Below are positions 1-6,379 of a DNA stretch of 12,471 nucleotides, in pieces. The position numbers and the translations under genes are program-made. Source of the stretch: Treponema sp. (lineage in GTDB: Bacteria > Spirochaetota > Spirochaetia > Treponematales > Treponemataceae); NCBI GenBank assembly GCA_012513125.1, contig JAAZCS010000304.1, positions 1 through 12,471 on the forward strand, written 5' to 3'. Below the pieces are notes generated by a model. The model saw nothing but the letters and a program-made list of their open reading frames with translations, did not search any database and was not told the origin of the DNA. Positions within the stretch are counted from its first letter, which is position 1; each line of letters opens with the position of its first letter.

Positions 1-1511
1 CAAATGATTTGGTAAAAGATGGTAAAAAATCTTTTGACTGGAAATCATGGTGGCTTCCTTCTGAAAGTGAAGAAGCTAAAAATAAGGAAAAAGTTGAGCT
101 GTTTCAATTTATCGGTAAAGACAATATTCCTTTTCATACTGTTATTTTTCCTTGTACTTTATTAGGTTCCCCACATGACTGGACAAAGTTGTATCATATG
201 AGTTCTACAGAATATTTGAATTATGAGGATACTAAATTTTCTAAATCTAGAGGTGTTGGTGTTTTTGGTACTGACGCAATAGAAACTGGAATTCTTGCAG
301 ATGCATGGCGTTTTTACATATTCTATAACAGACCAGAAAAACAGGATTTTCAATTTATGTGGAAAGACTTTCAAGAAAAGATGAATTCTGAACTAATTGG
401 AAATTTAGGAAACCTAGTTAACCGCACATTATTGTTTGTAAATAAATATTATAATGGAAACATTCCTGACGCCCCAGTAGATGAAGAATTATGGGCAGAA
501 GTTAGACAGCGTGAGCAAAAAGTTACAGAAATGCTTGAATGGTCAGAATTAAAAGATGCATTCCATGAAATATTTGCTATTTCTGATATTTGCAATAAAA
601 AATTCCAAATGGCAGAACCATGGAAAACAAGAACAACAGAACCTGAAAAGGCTGAATCCTTAATTCATAATCTTTGTTATGTTATAAAAGATTTGATGAT
701 AATGATGAATCCATATATGCCTCAATATACTCAAAAAGTAATGTCTTATTTTGGAAAATCAATTCAAGAGTCAAAAGTTGGTGTTGAAACAAAAAGTGGT
801 TTAAATTGGTCTTCTCTTGGTGAAGTAAATGGTCTTTCTAATGTTGGAGCAACTGAAGTTTATTTTACTCCTATGGATAAAAAAACAATGGAAGCTTTTA
901 AAGAAAAATTTAGTGGAAATCAAAATGATAGAAATGTTAAAAATGATTCTTCAAAAGACAAAAAAAAGTCAGAAAAGAAGAATGAAGAGATTTCTGTTTT
1001 AGCAATGAATGAACAACCAGCGTTCTTTTCCAAAAATATTAGATTGAAAGTAGCAAAAATTGTATCTATAGAAAGAAATCCTGATTCTGATAAATTATAT
1101 GTTGAACATATGGATGATGGAAGTGGCATCGATAGAGTCATTCAAAGTGGACTTGTTCCTTATCTGAAAGAAGATGAATTACTCGGCAAAAATGTTATAA
1201 TTGTTGATAATTTAAAAGAACGAAAAATGAGAGGAATAGCTAGTAAAGGAATGCTTCTCGCAGCTGATTATCAAAAAGATGGAAAAGATGCTGTTGAGGT
1301 TCTAACCGCACCTTGGGCTGAACCTGGAACTGAAGTTATTTTGGAAGGTGATACAGAAAATTTAGATAAGCCAGCTGAAATTGAAGCTTCAGAATTCTTT
1401 AAAATTGAAATAAACACTGTTAATAAAAATGTTGAAATTGGTGGAAAAAAGTTACTTGCGAAAAACAAAATAATCTCCACTGAATTTACTGTTAATGGCG
1501 GCATTCACTAA
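1..1511 (+). CDS. metG: Methionyl-tRNA synthetase, 5' end outside the window
   Basis: This cytoplasmic enzyme charges tRNA(Met) with methionine. The frame is open at the left edge (from base 3), so the first part, including the HIGH motif, is missing; the in-frame TTG at 9 is not a start. About 502 codons remain. Seen in order, numbering from base 9: FIGKDNIPFHTVIFP around residues 34-48, the class I signature KFSKS (76-80, for KMSKS) followed by RGVGVFG, a helical anticodon-binding region to about 290, a Lys/Asp/Ser-rich linker (about 297-335), and an EMAP/Arc1p-like OB-fold tRNA-binding domain (about 340-445) containing RNPDSDKLYVE and SKGMLLAA. The KFSKSRGVGVFG block is typical of archaeal, eukaryotic and spirochaetal enzymes rather than E. 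coli. The stop is 4 bases before the likely femAB start, so the genes are probably cotranscribed. Confidence 0.95.
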   Translation, partial: NDLVKDGKKSFDWKSWWLPSESEEAKNKEKVELFQFIGKDNIPFHTVIFPCTLLGSPHDWTKLYHMSSTEYLNYEDTKFSKSRGVGVFGTDAIETGILADAWRFYIFYNRPEKQDFQFMWKDFQEKMNSELIGNLGNLVNRTLLFVNKYYNGNIPDAPVDEELWAEVRQREQKVTEMLEWSELKDAFHEIFAISDICNKKFQMAEPWKTRTTEPEKAESLIHNLCYVIKDLMIMMNPYMPQYTQKVMSYFGKSIQESKVGVETKSGLNWSSLGEVNGLSNVGATEVYFTPMDKKTMEAFKEKFSGNQNDRNVKNDSSKDKKKSEKKNEEISVLAMNEQPAFFSKNIRLKVAKIVSIERNPDSDKLYVEHMDDGSGIDRVIQSGLVPYLKEDELLGKNVIIVDNLKERKMRGIASKGMLLAADYQKDGKDAVEVLTAPWAEPGTEVILEGDTENLDKPAEIEASEFFKIEINTVNKNVEIGGKKLLAKNKIISTEFTVNGGIH

Positions 1512-1515
1512 AATT

Positions 1516-2736
1516 ATGTTTGATATAAAGATAAATGAAATAAACAATACATCAGTTCCAAATGAGGGAAGTTTTTTACAGACTCCATTTTGGGCTGAAT
1601 TTAAATCTAATCACGGTTGGACTCACAAAAGATTTCTTATTGAAATAAAATATAACAATGAAGAAGAACAAAAGAGTGTAGTAAAACAAGATGAAGTTTC
1701 TGTGTTGAGTAGAAGTATTTGTAAAAATATATTTTCAATTGCATACATACCACTTTATCCTTCATTGTTGTTTCCTTGTAGTGATTGTGATTTTTCAACT
1801 GATACATCAGATAGTAATAACGAAATTGTTATAAAAGAAGAGCTTGTAACTCCAGAAACTCAATCTATTGAATTTGCAACTTTAATGCAAGAAATAGCAT
1901 TAAAGTTGCAACCATTTTTAAATAAAAACACAATGTGTGTTAGATTTGATCCAAATGTTGATTTTGATAATCCCGAGGATAGAGATTTATTTAATTATGG
2001 ATTGAAGTTAATTTCATTTGCAGACAGATTAAAACTGAAAAAAAATAATGTTGATATTCAACCTCCTGATTCAACACTAATTAATTTAACTTCTGATGAA
2101 GAGTCTATTTTGAATCTGATGAAGCCAAAATGGAGATATAACATTAAACTTGCTTCAAAAAAAGGTGTTAAAATCGAACGTATTCTTGGAAATAATATCA
2201 ACTTGTCTACAAAATTAGACATATTTTATGATTTATATCAGACTACGGCAAAAAGAGATGGCATCTCAATTCATCAAAAGTCATATTATCGAGATTTACT
2301 TGAAAAATCGTCTAAAGAAATTGATGAAGGTAAAGATGTTCCTGTAATTAGCTTATATCTTGCAAGTAATGAAGATGATTATTTAGGAGCAATTATCACA
2401 TTGTTTTCAAAAACTGAAAGTGTTTATTTGTATGGTTGTTCAAGTAATATTAAAAGAAATCTGATGCCAAATTTTTTACTTCAATGGACAGCGATGAGAG
2501 ATGCTAAACTTTATGGAAGTAAATATTATGATATGTACGGTATGCCTCCTACTGATGATGAAAATCATCCTATGCACGGATTGTATCTGTTTAAAACAGG
2601 TTTTGGTGGAAAAAACATACATAGGTGTGGTACATATGATGTTCAGCTAAATTTTGTAAGTTCATTGTTCAATTTAGCTGAAACATTGAGAGCTTTTTGG
2701 CATAAAAAAATCTTAAAAATAATAAGAGGAAGATAA
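1516..2736 (+). CDS. FemAB-family peptidoglycan interpeptide-bridge aminoacyltransferase (lipid II:glycine glycyltransferase-like)
   Basis: Members of this family use aminoacyl-tRNA to add glycine or another amino acid to the side chain of lipid II at the inner face of the membrane. Treponemal peptidoglycan is reported to contain ornithine with glycine, which suits such an enzyme, but the amino acid cannot be read from the sequence. Seen: QTPFWAEFKS near the N terminus, the FemAB block MKPKWRYNIKLASKKGVKIE near mid-protein, TAKRDGISIHQKSYY, and a C-terminal GNAT-like half with YLYGCSSN, YYDMYGMPP and YLFKTGFGG. At about 406 residues it has the normal family length. A longer frame starts at ATG 1495, overlapping metG by 17 bases, but ATG 1516 just after the metG stop gives MFDIKINEI and is preferred; neither has a strong ribosome site. 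Confidence 0.87.
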   Translation: MFDIKINEINNTSVPNEGSFLQTPFWAEFKSNHGWTHKRFLIEIKYNNEEEQKSVVKQDEVSVLSRSICKNIFSIAYIPLYPSLLFPCSDCDFSTDTSDSNNEIVIKEELVTPETQSIEFATLMQEIALKLQPFLNKNTMCVRFDPNVDFDNPEDRDLFNYGLKLISFADRLKLKKNNVDIQPPDSTLINLTSDEESILNLMKPKWRYNIKLASKKGVKIERILGNNINLSTKLDIFYDLYQTTAKRDGISIHQKSYYRDLLEKSSKEIDEGKDVPVISLYLASNEDDYLGAIITLFSKTESVYLYGCSSNIKRNLMPNFLLQWTAMRDAKLYGSKYYDMYGMPPTDDENHPMHGLYLFKTGFGGKNIHRCGTYDVQLNFVSSLFNLAETLRAFWHKKILKIIRGR

Positions 2737-2928
2737 ATGGATGATAAGGAATATTATTCATTAATGAATAAAAATATTTCTGCCAAACTATTGGAAGATC
2801 TTCTAAAAACTAAAAAAAATAAGAAAGCATCAGAATCAAAAGTGAAAGAATGGCAACGTGAACAAGTGCGTGAAGATACTGAAATGCTCGAAGAAAAAAA
2901 GAATTTCTTCAATGAAAGTGAAGACTGA
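2737..2928 (+). CDS. Small highly charged protein of 63 residues, unknown function
   Basis: The start ATG directly follows the femAB stop (TAAATG) and has a good Shine-Dalgarno GAGGA at 2726-2730, 6 bases upstream, so this is a real third gene of the operon. The product is very rich in Lys and Glu, has no hydrophobic segment and no cysteine, and is probably one long helix or coiled coil (ISAKLLEDLLK, then VKEWQREQVREDTEMLEEKK). It is therefore likely cytoplasmic. I recognise no family. Its tight coupling to femAB suggests a small partner of the envelope enzyme or an unrelated housekeeping protein, and nothing distinguishes these. It ends in TGA, which shows that UGA is used as a stop here. 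Confidence 0.75.
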   Translation: MDDKEYYSLMNKNISAKLLEDLLKTKKNKKASESKVKEWQREQVREDTEMLEEKKNFFNESED

Positions 2929-3011
2929 TTCAGTGTAATAAACATAGTGTTGAAGAAGCTATTCGTATAGTTGTTGTTGGAACGGACACGGGCGGGATAC
3001 GCGAGCTATAA
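2922..3011 (+). pseudogene. Possible 3' remnant of a foreign gene (glycosyltransferase-like tail)
   Basis: In frame 3 a 29-codon stretch ends at TAA 3009-3011 and reads EEAIRIVVVGTDTGGIREL at its end. The string VVVGTDTGGIREL resembles the nucleotide-sugar-binding stretch of GT-B (family 4) glycosyltransferases, which would normally continue about 90 residues further. Bases 2979-3005 are clearly GC-richer than their surroundings. This is suggestive of a leftover fragment at the left border of the accessory block, but a chance open frame is possible. Confidence 0.25.
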
Positions 3012-3042
3012 GAGTCTCAATAATGAGGTGAAGGAGAATGAA

Positions 3043-3516
3043 ATACAAAATATAGTTATTCTTAATGAGGCAAATAATAAAAAAAATATAGGAAGAGTAA
3101 ATACTATTATGTTTGGGATTATAACTTTGGTAACAATATTAAGAAGCTTGGCACATATTTTCTTGCCAGATGGAGGTGCAAATTCAATAGCAACCATAAT
3201 AAGATTTGCAGGTAGTCCAGATCCAAATGCAGTTATATATTTCGTTTTTTCTTTATGGGGTTTGTCACAGCTATTGATGGGAGTTTTTTATATTTTGGTA
3301 TTAGCTAAATATCGAAACCTAATACCACTAATGTGAGTTTTTATATTAATAGAATATTCGGGGAGGATATTCATTGGAAGAATATTAAAACCACTTGGGG
3401 AAGAATATTTCGTTGGTACGGCTCCTGGAGAAATTGGTAATTATATAATAGTACCTCTTGCACTAATTATGATTATCTATTCAATATACAGAATTAAAGA
3501 CAAAAAAAACGCCTAA
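3043..3516 (+). pseudogene. Four-helix membrane protein gene with an AUA in the start position and an in-frame TGA
   Basis: One frame runs from about 3043 to TAA 3514-3516, broken only by TGA at 3334-3336. Before the stop it encodes KKNIGRVNTIMFGIITLVTI, a loop FLPDGGANSIATI, and a second membrane segment ending LLMGVFYILVLAKY. After it come VFILIEYSGRIFIG, a loop with GTAPGEIGNY, and a last helix IIVPLALIMIIYSIYRI with a KDKKNA tail. The halves join naturally across the stop (IPLM-stop-VFILIEY), so a Trp codon TGG has probably become TGA. A Shine-Dalgarno AAGGAG (3031-3036) stands 6 bases before ATA 3043, not ATG; the nearby ATG 3038 opens only five codons. GTG 3028 is an alternative start but lacks a ribosome site. 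The family is an uncharacterised membrane protein. The stop codon lies inside the attC-like R'' box, as in integron cassettes. Confidence 0.6.
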
Positions 3517-3528
3517 CAACCGCTTCAA
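3493..3528 (+). repeat. Copy 1 of a 36-bp diverged direct repeat spanning a gene end and attC start
   Basis: This stretch (ATTAAAGACAAAAAAAACGC, then CTAACAACCGCTTCAA) matches 6241-6276 at 32 of 36 positions. The four differences are all transitions. It covers the last seven sense codons and the stop of the membrane protein gene plus the left end of the attC-like site. Confidence 0.75.
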
Positions 3529-3560
3529 TTGACGGCTCGCAAGTTAAAAAAATGTTGAGT
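3511..3560 (+). other. Integron attC-like recombination site 1 (short or degenerate)
   Basis: The R'' box GCCTAAC (3511-3517) fits RYYYAAC and overlaps the stop codon of the preceding gene, as is usual in gene cassettes. GTTGAGT (3554-3560) fits the R' consensus GTTRRRY and pairs with R'' at four Watson-Crick and two wobble positions. Between them TTGAC (3529-3533) pairs with GTTAA (3543-3547) around a 9-base loop. The 50-bp span is shorter than typical attC sites, so the right half may be eroded. The left half closely matches the site at 6259. Confidence 0.5.
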
Positions 3561-3599
3561 GGACTGCTTGATGGCACTTTCAAAAGAAAATTAAAAAAC

Positions 3600-4919
3600 T
3601 TAAATACACTTTTTTATTTCAGAAACAACTGCTTTTGCTAAAAGTGGAGGAACTGCATTCCCAACTTGAGTATATTGTGGAATTTCTGTTCTTCTTAAAA
3701 GTCCACCAGTTGTTCGTTTTCCTAAAAACTCAAAAGAATCATCAAAAGATTGACATCTTGCCATTTCACGAACACTAAATGTTCTTGCTTCCCAAGGACT
3801 TATATAATCATCAGCAATACTTAAAATTGTTGCAGATGGTTGTAATGCATTCCATCTTTGACGAATATTTTTCTTCGTTAAAAGAACATCAATTTCATCG
3901 TCAGAAACATTTCCGTTTTTAAAAGATTTAATTATTTCCTTCTTAGATTTATTTAGTTTTTCAGTACATAAAGCTAACAAAGCAGGTTTATCAGAAATAT
4001 CTATACCTTCAGTTTTTACACGTTTTCTAAGATTTGAACCAGATTCACCTTGCTTAAAAAGACTAAATCTCTCAGATACAATTTCTGTTACATTTGGTAA
4101 TTCTGTACAAGTAAGTTTGTCACCAACAGGAATGGGTTTCCCATTAATATTTGGAGTTCTTCCTTTTTTACATTCTTTTTGGTATTTACTTTCTTTAATT
4201 TCATTGCGAATAGAAGTGTCAGTTATTAAATCACTTATTGCATCCTGCAATGTAAGTTGAGAATTAGAAGTAATAGGAGTTGGATATTTAGGTTTTTTTT
4301 CTCCGTCTCTGAAACCAATAAAAATAGCTCTATTCCGTCTTTGGGGAACACCAAAATCAACAGCATTTAAAATTTTTGGTTCGAGCGTTTGATAACCTAT
4401 TTCCTTTAATTCATTTCTCAAAATATTTGGTGTAATACTACCATCTTCATAATGAATTCCTGTAATACCAACATATCCAATAAATTGCATGTCCATGAAA
4501 CCTTCAACATTTTCAAGAACAATATAACGAGGTCGAATTTCATTAATAATACGAACGTATTCACCAAAAAGCATATTTCTTGGGTCGTCTTTTTTTCTTC
4601 TTCCTGCTCGTGAGAAACCTTGACAGCTTGGACCACCAATAATTAAATCTATATCTTTAGGACATTTGCGTTCGCCATTATTGAACCATTCAAGAGATTT
4701 TATTGCATTCCAAATATAATCTCCTTTTAAATTTCTTATATCACTTCTTTCAAACCATGTGTTATAACCTTGGTGAAGTCCAAGTTGTTCATGTCTGTGG
4801 CGATAAGTTACTTCAACCATATCACTAATGTCAGAGCTAAAAAGTATGTCAAATCCGGCTTGTATTAAACCTTCAGAGCAACCACCTGCTCCACAAAATA
4901 AATCTATTGCATACGCCAT
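3600..4919 (-). CDS. DNA (cytosine-5) methyltransferase
   Basis: This enzyme transfers a methyl group from S-adenosylmethionine to C5 of cytosine in its target and would protect host DNA from the adjacent endonuclease. Motifs appear in canonical order (residues from ATG 4919): I DLFCGAGG (6-13), IV GGPSCQGFS with catalytic Cys 99, VI ENVEG, VIII QRRNRAIFIGFR, a target-recognition region of roughly 130-140 residues, IX with FSVREMARCQSF, and X GNAVPPLLAKAV. Length, about 439 residues, and motif set are normal, so it looks functional. ATG 4931 gives four extra residues, but AGGA lies 5 bases before ATG 4919, which is therefore preferred. It is downstream of the endonuclease, 57 bases from its stop, on the same strand. 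The recognition sequence cannot be read; the partner's family favours a CCNGG-type site. Confidence 0.92.
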   Translation of the reverse strand: MAYAIDLFCGAGGCSEGLIQAGFDILFSSDISDMVEVTYRHRHEQLGLHQGYNTWFERSDIRNLKGDYIWNAIKSLEWFNNGERKCPKDIDLIIGGPSCQGFSRAGRRKKDDPRNMLFGEYVRIINEIRPRYIVLENVEGFMDMQFIGYVGITGIHYEDGSITPNILRNELKEIGYQTLEPKILNAVDFGVPQRRNRAIFIGFRDGEKKPKYPTPITSNSQLTLQDAISDLITDTSIRNEIKESKYQKECKKGRTPNINGKPIPVGDKLTCTELPNVTEIVSERFSLFKQGESGSNLRKRVKTEGIDISDKPALLALCTEKLNKSKKEIIKSFKNGNVSDDEIDVLLTKKNIRQRWNALQPSATILSIADDYISPWEARTFSVREMARCQSFDDSFEFLGKRTTGGLLRRTEIPQYTQVGNAVPPLLAKAVVSEIKKCI

Positions 4920-4962
4920 TTCATTCCTCATTTATACTGTAATTTATCATACTTTTTTCTAT

Positions 4963-4975
4963 AAGTCCAGGACTT
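4963..4975. promoter_or_regulatory. Inverted repeat centred on CCWGG between endonuclease and methyltransferase genes
   Basis: AAGTCC-A-GGACTT is a perfect 6-1-6 inverted repeat in the short gap between the endonuclease stop and the methyltransferase start. Its centre is CCAGG, a CCWGG site of the kind cut by MvaI. It could be an operator, a methylation-sensitive switch, or a small triloop hairpin in the mRNA. CCWGG itself occurs about ten times in the window, so only the palindrome and its position are notable. Confidence 0.4.
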
Positions 4976-4976
4976 T

Positions 4977-6175
4977 TTACAAATCATAATTTTTTTCTTC
5001 ACCGAGTAAATCATGAATATTCTGAGGAAGAATTTTAAATAAAAGCCCATGGTCTCTATAACTTCCATCAGGTTTGATATGTGCAGCTAAATCGGCTGTA
5101 ATTTCTCCATTATCTACTAGAAGTGCAAGAAGTAAAGCATTTGGATTTTTTGTGTGTACAACTTTATCATATCTAAAATATTCCCATTGTTCCCTAATTT
5201 CAGAAGCTGCCTTTACCCAAAAAGTTTCAGGGTGTTTTGTTAAAAGTGTTTTTCGTAATACATCAAAATCCCATGATGAAACTAAATTCGGTGTTGGTTC
5301 TGCATTATCTACTAAATTAAGCTTGTCATCGTCATAAGCAACAATAAATTTCAAACCATAAGCATTATATTTTTTTGTTGAAAGAGTTTCATAGATTTGT
5401 TTTCTAGACTCCGTTTGACCTCTTGTAATTTGAACTTTTCCATATTTATCTAGAATTTCAGAATACGTTAAACCAGAATCTTGAACTTTTGTAAAAAGAG
5501 TTGAGCGTGTTACGTTTTTAGTTTTTCCATTTTTAGAAATTCGAGTAGCTTTTAATTCAATTCCCTTGTAATCAGGTGATTTGGAATTATTCCTTTGTAT
5601 TCCAAGAGCGTTTTCAAGAGTATCACCAACTCCAGGATCTCCTGCTGTGATAGATGGAATAAAACCTCGTCTATGAATTTCATGAAGTTTTTCCAGTAGT
5701 TCTTCATATGGAGAGATGTATTCATTTAAAGAATACGTTAAGTAAGTAAAAACGTGACCTTTATCAAATAAAGATTTTTGGATTTCTTTATCAGAAAGAT
5801 TAATTACATAAAGGGCTTTATCTAGAATTAGAATTGCAAGAAGATTACAAGGTTTACAATAAGTCTTTAAATTAGAAAACCAAATTCTAGGGTCGCCATG
5901 TTTTGTAACTGGTCGATATAAAGAAGCTGTTGTATTTGTAACATTATCTTTCGTTACAAAATGACTTTCAATAATAACTTTGTATTCCGGTCCTTGACCT
6001 TGTTTTTCGTATTCATGAACTTTTGCAAATTTTAATAACTCTCGAAGAGGTTTTGTTGCATCCATAATAGCTTTCTCATATCCATTTGGTGTTGGAACGA
6101 GGAAAGCAACGCTTGTATTAGTTTCTGTAAAATAAGGAATAAATGTATTTATTTGAGTATCGACATTGAAAGCAT
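4977..6175 (-). CDS. MvaI/BcnI-family type II restriction endonuclease, apparently frameshifted near its 5' end
   Basis: This is a type II endonuclease related to MvaI and BcnI, which cut CCWGG and CCSGG. The C-terminal nuclease domain is clear: GDPGVGDTLENALGI, then PDYKGIELKATR, the PD-(D/E)XK core with Asp165, Glu170 and Lys172, plus Glu151 (numbering from ATG 6065). From ATG 6065 the product has 362 residues, but that start looks internal. The same frame stays open upstream to TAA 6192-6194 and reads INTFIPYFTETNTSVAFLV and then PTPNGYEKAI into MDATKPLRELL, with no ATG, GTG or TTG. One frame away, ATG 6175 has GGAG 8 bases upstream and reads MLSMSILK before TAA 6149-6151. One extra A in the AAA at 6152-6154 would fuse them as MLSMSILKINTFIPYFTE. 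So the gene is probably frameshifted, phase-variable or mis-sequenced. It precedes the methyltransferase on the same strand. Confidence 0.8.
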
Positions 6176-6183
6176 AGAAATAT

Positions 6184-6204
6184 CTCCAACATTAAGGTAT
6201 TATA
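6184..6204 (-). promoter_or_regulatory. Promoter -10 and ribosome binding site for the restriction-modification genes
   Basis: Reading the minus strand, a perfect TATAAT (6204-6199) is followed about 11 bases later by TTGGAG, whose GGAG core (6187-6184) lies 8 bases before ATG 6175. The predicted transcript start is near 6192, giving a leader of about 17 bases. The -35 region is weak. The good geometry is the main argument that translation begins at 6175 and not at 6065. Confidence 0.5.
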
Positions 6205-6266
6205 TTAAAACAATATCAGAAATATGAAAAATATTTAACCATTGAAGACAAAGAAAACGTCTAACA
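6196..6266 (+). pseudogene. Possible 3' tail of a lost cassette gene
   Basis: The plus strand is open from the base after TAA 6193-6195 to TAA 6264-6266, reading ...YEKYLTIEDKENV. The last seven codons, IEDKENV, parallel IKDKKNA at the end of the membrane protein gene before attC-like site 1, and the stop again lies inside the R'' box. No start is visible. It overlaps the promoter of the minus-strand endonuclease gene. Confidence 0.3.
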
Positions 6267-6276
6267 ACTGCTTCAA
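6241..6276 (+). repeat. Copy 2 of the 36-bp diverged direct repeat
   Basis: It matches 3493-3528 at 32 of 36 positions with four transitions only. It covers a short coding-like tail plus the left end of attC-like site 2. The similarity starts upstream of the R'' box, so it is more than shared attC consensus. Confidence 0.75.
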
Positions 6277-6333
6277 CCTGACATTTGCTTTGTAATGATC
6301 TAAGCTCATACAGAGGAAGAACTGTTGTAAAAC
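6259..6333 (+). other. Integron attC-like recombination site 2, R' core mutated
   Basis: R'' is GTCTAAC (6259-6265), a perfect RYYYAAC. It pairs in exact register with the right end: ACAAC (6264-6268) with GTTGT (6324-6328), and 8 of 10 pairs over 6259-6268 against 6324-6333. Further in, CTTC (6271-6274) pairs with GAAG (6316-6319), CTG (6278-6280) with CAG (6311-6313), and GCTT (6287-6290) with AAGC (6302-6305), leaving unpaired bases and a terminal loop. Length (75 bp) and architecture are those of attC sites. The R' box is GTAAAAC instead of GTTRRRY, so the crossover triplet is damaged. Confidence 0.62.
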
Positions 6334-6379
6334 AGTGACTTTCACACAAAAGCAAGTTAAAATAAAACTAGAGAAATAT

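Noticed and set aside
2949..2986. A third attC-like site upstream of the membrane protein gene
   Set aside because: TTGAAG and GTTGTT resemble a right attC arm, but spacing is wrong, no RYYYAAC lies upstream, and GTTGGAA does not fit GTTRRRY.
3334..3336. UGA recoding as Trp or selenocysteine in the membrane protein gene
   Set aside because: UGA ends another gene here, no selenocysteine-insertion hairpin is evident just after it, and two lesions in the gene favour decay.
4963..4979. Intrinsic terminator formed by the R-M inverted repeat plus T run
   Set aside because: The T run follows only on the plus strand, where no gene is transcribed, and the stem allows at best five pairs with a three-base loop.
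5074..5337. Plus-strand open frame of 87 codons inside the endonuclease gene
   Set aside because: It is antisense to a well-supported nuclease domain and has no ribosome site or recognisable protein features.
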